Source of the DNA: an uncultured Bacilli bacterium
GTDB lineage: Bacteria; Bacillota_I; Bacilli_A; RF39; UBA660
Direction of reading: 5' to 3'
NCBI GenBank assembly: GCA_947624095.1
Contig: CANQIR010000029.1
Span: 1 to 10,582 of the forward strand
DNA length: 10,582 nucleotides
Part shown: piece by piece, positions 1-6,462 of the stretch
Layout: each line of letters begins with the position of its first letter
Numbering within the stretch: the stretch's first letter is position 1
Translations under genes and position numbers: made by a program
Notes under the pieces: generated by a model
What the model was told of the DNA's origin: nothing
What the model saw: only the letters and a program-made list of their open reading frames with translations
Databases searched by the model: none

Positions 1-380
1 CTATATTTGGAACATTTGATAGATTTACGGCTTTCTTAATTGAAGAAACAAAAGGAGCATTTCCATTATGGTTAAGTCCAGTACAAGTAAATATTATTCC
101 TGTAAATAATAGTTATCATTTAGATTATGCTAATGAAGTATATGATTTATTAAAGAGTAAAGGTATTAGAGTAGAACTTGATAGTAGAGAAGAAAAACTT
201 GGGTATAGGATGCGAGATAGTGTAATGAGAAAAATACCTTATACTTTGATTCTTGGCGATAAAGAAAGAGATAGTAAAAATATTAGTTATCGTACTTATG
301 GCTCAGAAGATACTAATACATTAAGTCAGGAAGAATTTATTAGTAAATTATTAGATGAAGTAAAAAATAAGACTAGATAA
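1..380 (+). CDS. thrS: Threonyl-tRNA synthetase, C-terminal part (5' truncated by window edge)
   Basis: Reading from base 3 gives 125 codons ending at TAA 378-380. The product resembles the end of bacterial ThrRS: the last part of the class II catalytic core (GTFDRF, cf. GTMERF in Bacillus) followed by the anticodon-binding domain, with LWLSPVQVNIIPV, a GIRVELDSREEKLGYRMRD stretch, and IPYTLILGDKE. The enzyme charges tRNA-Thr in the cytosol. The window starts inside the gene, so the TGS, editing and most catalytic domains lie upstream. A terminator overlaps its stop codon, separating it from the T7SS genes that follow. thrS is commonly linked to infC-rpmI-rplT; here about 9.5 kb of secretion genes separates them. 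The identification is by family resemblance and is firm. Confidence 0.95.
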   Translation, partial: IFGTFDRFTAFLIEETKGAFPLWLSPVQVNIIPVNNSYHLDYANEVYDLLKSKGIRVELDSREEKLGYRMRDSVMRKIPYTLILGDKERDSKNISYRTYGSEDTNTLSQEEFISKLLDEVKNKTR

Positions 381-411
381 AAGATTGATTAGAGATTTTC
401 AATCTTTTTTT
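379..411 (+). terminator. Intrinsic terminator of thrS
   Basis: The arm AAAAGATTG (379-387) pairs perfectly with CAATCTTTT (400-408) around a 12-nt loop, and a T-run fills 403-411. The stem begins within the thrS stop codon. This is a standard Rho-independent terminator that would end the thrS transcript before the T7SS promoter. Confidence 0.85.
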
Positions 412-438
412 GTTAGATAAAAAGCGGTTTGTTTTTTA

Positions 439-467
439 TTGAAAGATTTAGGAAGATAAAGTATAAT
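439..467 (+). promoter_or_regulatory. Sigma-A promoter of the T7SS operon
   Basis: A -35 box TTGAAA (439-444) and a perfect -10 box TATAAT (462-467) are separated by 17 bp. Transcription should start near 474, giving a short 5' leader of about 20 nt before the essC start. With the thrS terminator directly upstream, this is the evident entry point for essC, esaB and the esx genes. No operator palindrome is obvious around it. Confidence 0.85.
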
Positions 468-492
468 TGTAAATAGAATAGGGAGTGTTAGT

Positions 493-3400
493 GTGAAGAT
501 AATGTTACTTGATAAAACACAAATTGTTACATTAATTTTACCTAATGAAATATATGGTAATTATTGGATTACTAACGCTAAAGGGGAAAATTTAATTAAT
601 GTGGAAGCTATAGATGGTAGATGGGTAATGAAAAGTAATACCGATGTTAAAATCTATAGAGATGAAATGTTTTTTAATGATACAGATGTTGTTGATGATT
701 TAGTATTGACTTTAAAAAATTTAGAAACTGATGAAGATTATGATGTTTATTGTAGTAAAGTTTATGATGATAAAGCTATTCAATTAAAGTATAATTTTGA
801 AGAGGCTTTTACTTTTTATATCGGGAATAATGATGCTGTAAGAGAAGGAAATGTCTTTCCTAACTGGATTAGTTATGATCATTCTTTAATGGCTTATAAT
901 CAGTTACAGATTAGTTATGGTAAAGGAAAATTATTTTTAAGAAATTTAAATTCTAAGGTTAGAGTATATGTTAATAATGGGATATTTCAAGAAGGATATA
1001 TTAATAGTGGAGATATTATATTTGTCTTAGGTTTTAGATTTAGTATTATTCGAGATATTATATTGTTAATTAATCCGAGTTATTTAGTTAAATATGATAC
1101 TTCAAAATTTACTAATGTGGTAAGTAATGAATTGAATTATGATGAAATAGAGGAAACACCAGATAGTTATGTAGAGGTATTTGATAAAAAAGATTATTTT
1201 TTAAGACCACCGAGATTTAGTGAAAGAGTAGAAAAGAAAAGTATTGTTATTGATCCACCTCCTAATGAGTTTAAGGATGAGTCATTACCGGCTATTTTAA
1301 CAATGGGACCAATGGTAGTAATGGGAATGGGTTCTTGTGTAACTGGTGTTTTGGCACTATTAAAAGTAATGAATGGGGAAGCTACTTGGCGAGATTCTAT
1401 TAGTTCTATTATAACGGCTTTTGCAATGATAGCAGCAATGGTAGTATTTCCTTCAATTACTAAGGCTTATAATAAAAATTTAAAGAAAAAGAAAGAAAAA
1501 CAAAGACAAAAGTTATATAGTAAATATTTAGATGAGAAAAGAAAAGAAATTCTGGATGAAATGCATAATCAAGCAAGAATTTTAACGGATACTAATCTTT
1601 CTTTAAGTAATGTTGCGGATATTATTAATTATAAAAAAAGAAATCTTTGGGAAAGATTACCAGAACATCCAGATTTTCTAGAATTAAGATTAGGTATTGG
1701 ATCTATACCACCAAATATTGAGTTATCTAGTCCGGAAGAACATTTTACTTTAGATGAGGATAATTTAAAACAAAAAATATTTGAATTAAAAGATGAAATG
1801 AAATTACTTACTAATGTACCGGTTACAGTGGCTTTAAAAGAAAAATTTGCTACGGCATTAATAGGTAATGAGCAACTTAATCGAAGATTTATTGATGGCT
1901 TAATTTTACAGTGTTTAGCTTATCATAGTTGGATTAATTTAAAGATAGTGATTTTGACTAATGAAGAAAATGCTAAATATTGGGAAAAATTTAAAAATTT
2001 ACCTTATTGTTGGGATAATGAAAAAAGTATTCGTTTTTTTGGAACTAATTCTGATGATATATTAAAAATTTCGACTTATTTATCAGAAGTATTAATGAAG
2101 AGAAAGGAGGCTTTAAATAATAAAGATAATAAGACTTCTATTTATGATCCAGTATATTTAATTATTACGGATGATGTGGAAGGAACAAGAAATGTTAGTG
2201 TTTTGGATGATATAATGAAGACAGGGATATTTCTTGGATTTAGTATTTTATTTTCTACTAGTAAATTGAATAGTTTATCTCATGATGTAACGACATTTAT
2301 TAATATTTCTCAGAATGAAGGGGGAATGTTTGAAAATGAGTTAGTATCCGATAAACGAGTTTCTTTTGTACCGGATTATATTAATTTTGATTTAGAACCA
2401 TTAATTTATACAGTTTCTAATATTCCGATAGATTTAAATGAAGGTAAATTTGAATTACCTACAGTATATTCTTTTTTGGAAATGTATAATGTTAGTAATG
2501 TTAAACAATTAAATTCTTTTAATCGTTGGAAGAGTAATGATCCTACTAAGTCTTTATCTGTACCGGTTGGGATAAATCAAAGTGGTGATTTATTTAAGCT
2601 AGATTTGCACGAGAAAGTTCATGGACCACATGGGTTAGTGGCAGGGATGACAGGTAGTGGTAAATCAGAATTTATTATTACTTATATTTTATCAATGGCA
2701 GTTAATTTTCATCCAAATGAAGTTAATTTTGTTTTAATTGATTATAAAGGTGGGGGATTAGCTGGAGCGTTTGAAAATAAAGAAACTGGTGTTACTTTAC
2801 CGCATTTAGCAGGAACTATTACTAACTTAGATGTTGGGGAGATTAATCGAAGTTTATCTTCTTTACAAAGTGAACTTAAAAGAAGACAAGCAATATTTAA
2901 TGAAGCAAGAGATATAACTGGTGAATCAACTATCGATATTTATAAATATCAAAAATTATATAGAGAAGGTAAAGTTAATGAGCCAGTTAGTCATTTATTT
3001 ATTATTAGTGATGAATTTGCAGAGTTAAAAGCTCAACAACCAGAGTTTATGTCACAACTTATTTCAACGGCTCGTATTGGGCGTTCTTTAGGGGTACACT
3101 TAATACTAGCAACACAGAAACCTAGTGGCGTAGTTGATGATCAAATATGGTCAAACTCAAAATTTAGGGTTTGTTTAAAGGTTCAGGATAAAGCAGATAG
3201 TAATGATATGATTAAATCACCAGATGCAGCAATGCTTAAAGAAACAGGAAGATTTTATTTACAAGTTGGGTATAATGAATTCTTTGCTCTTGGTCAATCA
3301 GCATGGTGTGGAGCACCTTATTATGAAGCAGATAAAAGAAAGAAAAAAGTTAATACTTCTATAGATTTTGTGGATAATATTGGTTCACATATTAAGAATG

Positions 3401-5133
3401 TGGAAAGTTCTAAAAATAATGATATAGGAGTAAGAAAAGGAGAAGAATTACCGAATGTTCTTAATTATATAGTGAATATAGCTAATGAGAATGATATTAA
3501 GATTAAAAAGTTATGGTTACCTAGAATTCCAGCATTTATATATGTAGATAATTTAAGAACTAAGTATAATTATCAAAAAGAGGATTTTGTGATTAATCCA
3601 ATATTGGGAGAATATGATGCACCAAGTAAACAACAACAAGGATTACTTACTATACCAATTAGTGCAACGGGAAATACGATAGTTTATGGAATGGTTGGTA
3701 GTGGTAAAGATGATTTAGTAAGTACAGTAGTATATTCTTTAATTACAACTTATTCGGTTGATGAAATTAATATTTATATAATGGATTTTGGAGCGGAGAC
3801 TTTAAGATTATATAAAAATGCGCCACAAATTGGGGGAGTGGTATTTGCTAGTGATAAAGATAAAGTAGCTAATTTATTTAAGCTTATTAAAAAGATTATA
3901 GATGAACGGAAAAAGTTGTTTATTGAGTATAGTGGTAATTACGATGTTTATATAAAAAATAGTGGTAAGACAATACCTAGTGTACTTTTAATTATTAATA
4001 ATTATGAAGCTTTTAGTGATAATTATGGAGCGGATAATTTTGAAGATTTAGTTACGATTACTAGAGAAGGTGTAAAGTATGGAGTTTATGTACTTGTAAC
4101 GGTTAGTGGAACAACAGGTATTCGTAGTAAATTAAGTCAGAATTTTGCTAATCAATTGGCGTTACAAATGAGTGATGATTATGATTATAGAAGTATTGTA
4201 GGAAGAACGGAAATTTTTCCAGCAAAGATAAATGGTCGTGGATTAGTGAAGTTAGATCAAATATATGAATTTCAAACTGCTTATCCTGCCGAGCCTGGTA
4301 AATTAAGTGAAAAGATTAAGATACTTTGTGAAGATTTAAATAAGACATTTGTTAAATCGGCAATGCGGATTCCAGAGTTACCTGAAGTTGTAACGACACA
4401 ATTTGTTAAAGGTGAATTTGGGGGACTTAGTCAAGTACCTATTGGGGTAGAAAAGGTAAGTTTAAATGTTAGAACAATCGATATTAAAAATCAAGTAAGT
4501 ACATTAATTAGTGCTCAGAAGATTACATCAACTAAGAAGTTATTAGCAAGTTTAATATATGAACTTTCTACTTTACAAAGAAAAGTTATATTTGTATTTG
4601 ATGCAGAGAGATTATTGAAAGATGAAAAAATTGTAAATTATTGTAAATATTATAATTCGTCATTTGAAACAAATTTAGAACAATTTGGGAAAATTATAGA
4701 ACAATTAAATGATATTTATGTTAAGAGTGATTATGATTTAGATTCAATAGCTAATTATGAAGATATTATCTGTATTTTTGTGGGAATTGACAAATTAAAA
4801 ACAATTCTAGCAGATAAATTTAATACTCTTTTTGCGGATAAGATAGAGAGTGCAAAGAAGCTTTTAAAATTCAATTTTCTATTTGTTGACTCGGTTGACG
4901 TCCTAAAGAAAATGGAGTATGATGGATGGTATAAGAGTGTAGTGAATAGTTCAAGGGGTATTTGGATCGGAAGTGGTATTTCAGAGCAAGGAATATTCAG
5001 GTTAAATGCTAGTACGCGAAGTCTTACGAATATTTTACCTGATAGCTTTGGCTATGACATAGTTGGTGGTAATCCTTGTTTGGTTAAGTTTATTGAAACT
5101 TATGAACAAGAAGACGAATACGATACTCTTTAG
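493..5133 (+). CDS. essC: EssC/YukBA-type T7SS motor ATPase (FtsK/SpoIIIE family)
   Basis: Membrane-anchored hexameric motor expected to drive export of WXG100-type substrates. The 1546 residues follow the EssC plan. The N-terminal ~190 residues are the FHA-like region. Two membrane segments lie at about 265-290 and 303-320, followed by a Lys-rich stretch and a coiled region. Three FtsK/SpoIIIE-type ATPase modules then follow. Module 1 is complete: Walker A GMTGSGKS (718-725) and Walker B LFIISDE (835-841, D840/E841), then the conserved LGVHLILATQKPSG stretch. Module 2 has an altered Walker A, GMVGSGKD (1066-1073), and LLIINNYE where Walker B should be (N1169/N1170). Module 3 has lost a recognisable P-loop (around 1338-1349) but keeps FLFVD (D1466). 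The GTG start at 493 is chosen because AGGGAG (480-485) lies 7 nt upstream; the ATG at 502 is too far from it. It is the first gene of the operon, 12 nt from esaB. Confidence 0.95.
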   Translation: MKIMLLDKTQIVTLILPNEIYGNYWITNAKGENLINVEAIDGRWVMKSNTDVKIYRDEMFFNDTDVVDDLVLTLKNLETDEDYDVYCSKVYDDKAIQLKYNFEEAFTFYIGNNDAVREGNVFPNWISYDHSLMAYNQLQISYGKGKLFLRNLNSKVRVYVNNGIFQEGYINSGDIIFVLGFRFSIIRDIILLINPSYLVKYDTSKFTNVVSNELNYDEIEETPDSYVEVFDKKDYFLRPPRFSERVEKKSIVIDPPPNEFKDESLPAILTMGPMVVMGMGSCVTGVLALLKVMNGEATWRDSISSIITAFAMIAAMVVFPSITKAYNKNLKKKKEKQRQKLYSKYLDEKRKEILDEMHNQARILTDTNLSLSNVADIINYKKRNLWERLPEHPDFLELRLGIGSIPPNIELSSPEEHFTLDEDNLKQKIFELKDEMKLLTNVPVTVALKEKFATALIGNEQLNRRFIDGLILQCLAYHSWINLKIVILTNEENAKYWEKFKNLPYCWDNEKSIRFFGTNSDDILKISTYLSEVLMKRKEALNNKDNKTSIYDPVYLIITDDVEGTRNVSVLDDIMKTGIFLGFSILFSTSKLNSLSHDVTTFINISQNEGGMFENELVSDKRVSFVPDYINFDLEPLIYTVSNIPIDLNEGKFELPTVYSFLEMYNVSNVKQLNSFNRWKSNDPTKSLSVPVGINQSGDLFKLDLHEKVHGPHGLVAGMTGSGKSEFIITYILSMAVNFHPNEVNFVLIDYKGGGLAGAFENKETGVTLPHLAGTITNLDVGEINRSLSSLQSELKRRQAIFNEARDITGESTIDIYKYQKLYREGKVNEPVSHLFIISDEFAELKAQQPEFMSQLISTARIGRSLGVHLILATQKPSGVVDDQIWSNSKFRVCLKVQDKADSNDMIKSPDAAMLKETGRFYLQVGYNEFFALGQSAWCGAPYYEADKRKKKVNTSIDFVDNIGSHIKNVESSKNNDIGVRKGEELPNVLNYIVNIANENDIKIKKLWLPRIPAFIYVDNLRTKYNYQKEDFVINPILGEYDAPSKQQQGLLTIPISATGNTIVYGMVGSGKDDLVSTVVYSLITTYSVDEINIYIMDFGAETLRLYKNAPQIGGVVFASDKDKVANLFKLIKKIIDERKKLFIEYSGNYDVYIKNSGKTIPSVLLIINNYEAFSDNYGADNFEDLVTITREGVKYGVYVLVTVSGTTGIRSKLSQNFANQLALQMSDDYDYRSIVGRTEIFPAKINGRGLVKLDQIYEFQTAYPAEPGKLSEKIKILCEDLNKTFVKSAMRIPELPEVVTTQFVKGEFGGLSQVPIGVEKVSLNVRTIDIKNQVSTLISAQKITSTKKLLASLIYELSTLQRKVIFVFDAERLLKDEKIVNYCKYYNSSFETNLEQFGKIIEQLNDIYVKSDYDLDSIANYEDIICIFVGIDKLKTILADKFNTLFADKIESAKKLLKFNFLFVDSVDVLKKMEYDGWYKSVVNSSRGIWIGSGISEQGIFRLNASTRSLTNILPDSFGYDIVGGNPCLVKFIETYEQEDEYDTL

Positions 5134-5145
5134 GTTGGTGATTAG

Positions 5146-5400
5146 ATGAATAACAAGGTATGTGTTGATTTAATCGTTCCAGCTTTAGAAGAACGGTACA
5201 ATTTGTTTATCCCAGTTAATAAGAAGACTATTGAAATTATATTCTTATTAAATAAGGCTATTAATGAATTAACAGATGGTAGTTTTCCTATCAGTAATCG
5301 TTTATCATTAATTAATGCCACTACTGGAGCTGTTTATGATGTTAATCTTACGTTTAAGGAGAATAATATTTTAAATGGTTCTAAATTAATCTTATTATAG
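5146..5400 (+). CDS. esaB: EsaB/YukD-like ubiquitin-fold T7SS protein
   Basis: 84 residues with the size and pattern of the EsaB/YukD family: a beta-rich ubiquitin-like fold with VCVDLIVPALEERYNLFIP near the N-terminus, a central helix (IEIIFLLNKAINEL), then a VYDVNLTF strand and a closing LNGSKLILL. In Firmicutes T7SSb systems this small cytosolic protein is needed for secretion or for regulating system genes; its exact mechanism is unsettled. The ATG at 5146 is the only possible start because TAG (5143-5145) is immediately upstream in frame. GGTGAT (5137-5142) matches the 3' part of the extended Shine-Dalgarno sequence. It lies between essC (12 nt) and the first esx gene (15 nt), clearly in one operon. 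Identification rests on family resemblance and context. Confidence 0.86.
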   Translation: MNNKVCVDLIVPALEERYNLFIPVNKKTIEIIFLLNKAINELTDGSFPISNRLSLINATTGAVYDVNLTFKENNILNGSKLILL

Positions 5401-5415
5401 GTAGGAGGTGAAATG

Positions 5416-5709
5416 ATGGCTGACATGTTAGAAATGGATCCTAATAAAATTCGTGAAATGGCTGATAGTATTTTAGCAGATGCTAAAAAATATATGGATC
5501 AAGTAGATGGTGTAAGAGATGAAGTTACTACATTAGGTACTCACTGGACAGGAGAAGCTTACAATGCTTTTAAAAACACATTTGAAACTAGTTATAATAG
5601 TTGTGTAGATCTTTATACTAATTTACAACAAATTGCAGATAATATTGATGCTACTGGCGAAGCTGGGGCAAAGACTGAACAAGAAATGTTAAATGTAATG
5701 AATGGATAA
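5416..5709 (+). CDS. esxA: WXG100 family protein, EsxA-like
   Basis: 97 residues, the normal WXG100 length, forming a predicted helical hairpin with the W-T-G turn motif at 44-46 (HWTGEAYNAF). There is no signal peptide, as expected for a T7SS substrate exported as a folded dimer. Compared with S. aureus EsxA it has the same N-terminal start (MDPNKIRE vs MSPEEIRA) and the same post-WXG helix. The C-terminal tail has no YxxxD/E signal. ATG 5416 is preferred over the in-frame ATG at 5413: AGGAGG (5403-5408) is 7 nt from 5416 but only 4 nt from 5413, so the protein would otherwise be 98 residues. The very strong ribosome site suggests high expression. It is followed 20 nt later by a second WXG100 gene. 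Confidence 0.93.
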   Translation: MADMLEMDPNKIREMADSILADAKKYMDQVDGVRDEVTTLGTHWTGEAYNAFKNTFETSYNSCVDLYTNLQQIADNIDATGEAGAKTEQEMLNVMNG

Positions 5710-5729
5710 TAAAAGAGGAGGTTTAAAGA

Positions 5730-6017
5730 ATGAATAATAGTTTTACAATTGATTATGAAAAAGCTTTAGTTTCTGTTGGAACAATTGAATCTTCTATTAG
5801 TCAAGTTAGAAGTGGTTTCGATTCTATGAGAGATGAAGTAAATTCAAAGATTGGTACTTCTGTATGGAGTGGAACTAGAGCTAATGAATTCAAGAGTAAA
5901 TGGGAAGAGTTCGCTACTAATTTTGATGCTTGTATTTCTCAATTAGAGACTGTACGAGCTAAAGTAGAAGCTGCTCATCAAACTTATTTACAACTCGACC
6001 AAGGTTCACAAGGTTAA
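5730..6017 (+). CDS. Second WXG100 family protein
   Basis: 95 residues with W-S-G at 46-48 (VWSGTRANEF) between two long amphipathic helices, so a second Esx-type protein. Near its C-terminus is YLQLD (Y86 to D90), which fits the YxxxD/E pattern known as a secretion signal in mycobacterial ESX substrates. The first WXG100 protein lacks this pattern, so the pair could form a heterodimer with one signal-bearing partner; that is inference, and many Firmicute WXG100 proteins homodimerise. AGGAGG (5716-5721) lies 8 nt before the ATG. The gene ends at a TAA whose last two bases begin a hairpin, which may protect or delimit the abundant esx mRNA. Confidence 0.92.
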   Translation: MNNSFTIDYEKALVSVGTIESSISQVRSGFDSMRDEVNSKIGTSVWSGTRANEFKSKWEEFATNFDACISQLETVRAKVEAAHQTYLQLDQGSQG

Positions 6018-6039
6018 TATTGCAGTATTCTGCAATATT
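6016..6039 (+). other. Perfect stem-loop directly after the esx pair (hairpin 1)
   Basis: AATATTGCAG (6016-6025) and CTGCAATATT (6030-6039) are perfect 10-bp arms around a TATT loop. It begins in the stop codon of the second WXG100 gene. No useful T-tract follows, so it is probably not a full terminator. It may stabilise the 3' end of the esx mRNA or act as a processing site. Its right arm shares 6036-6039 with the next hairpin, so both cannot form fully at once. Confidence 0.7.
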
Positions 6040-6084
6040 TTGCAAAAAGACGAAGTTATAAGTATTTCTTCTTTTTGCAAAATA
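6036..6084 (+). other. Long stem-loop between esx genes and downstream genes (hairpin 2)
   Basis: TATTTTGCAAAAAGA (6036-6050) pairs perfectly with TCTTTTTGCAAAATA (6070-6084), a 15-bp stem that can extend by a few further pairs into its 19-nt loop. No T-run follows on either strand, so it does not look like a classical terminator. Placed between highly translated esx genes and less abundant downstream genes, it could set differential expression through mRNA stability or partial attenuation. The inverted repeat is seen directly; the function is inferred. Confidence 0.65.
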
Positions 6085-6112
6085 TAGAAAAGGGAAGGAG
6101 TATGAGTGGTAA

Positions 6113-6460
6113 ATGGCAATTACTAAAGAGTCGGAGATTATTAAATTAAATGTTGTAAAAAGATATTTAGATGAATATTTTGATAAAGCAGTGAAAAAAG
6201 CAGATTTAGCATTGGATTTTTTGGAATCAGCTAAAAGTGAGTGTGGAACGGATAGATTATTGATTGCTGGAGAAAATACTTTTCCAGCTAAAATTGGGGA
6301 GTTAATTTCGGAAATTTCTGCTATAAAAACGGAGATTGCTAATTTGAAACTGGCTATATATAATGGAGCTGGTGAACTAAAGAACCAACAACAAGCTGAA
6401 TATAATAATTATGTTGCTGAACAAGAAAAGGCACAAGCAACACAGAATGGAGGGAACTGA
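6113..6460 (+). CDS. Small helical T7SS-associated protein (hypothetical, possible effector partner)
   Basis: 115 residues, not firmly recognised. The sequence reads as a helical hairpin: a helix at about 3-45, a turn around CGTDRLLIAGENTF (44-57), a second helix at about 58-84, then a Gln/Glu/Ala/Asn-rich tail (90-115). That is the size and fold expected of the small partner proteins next to LXG-type T7SSb effectors (Lap proteins), but there is no W-x-G turn. Its position just before the large substrate-like gene (2-nt gap) suggests it binds or escorts that protein; this is inference from context. ATG 6113 is the earliest possible start because TAA (6110-6112) is in frame just upstream. The best ribosome site, AAGGAG (6095-6100), is a long 12 nt away and lies against an out-of-frame ATG at 6102. 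It ends at TGA, showing TGA is a stop here. Confidence 0.82.
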   Translation: MAITKESEIIKLNVVKRYLDEYFDKAVKKADLALDFLESAKSECGTDRLLIAGENTFPAKIGELISEISAIKTEIANLKLAIYNGAGELKNQQQAEYNNYVAEQEKAQATQNGGN

Positions 6461-6462
6461 TT

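Noticed and set aside
5413-5415. Upstream ATG for the first WXG100 gene
   Set aside because: It lies only 4 nt from AGGAGG, while the adjacent ATG at 5416 has the better 7-nt spacing. The difference is one Met.
6040-6068. Possible promoter (TTGCAA, 17-nt gap, TATTTC) before the 115-residue gene
   Set aside because: The -10 is poor and both elements fall within hairpin arms, which explain the sequence better.
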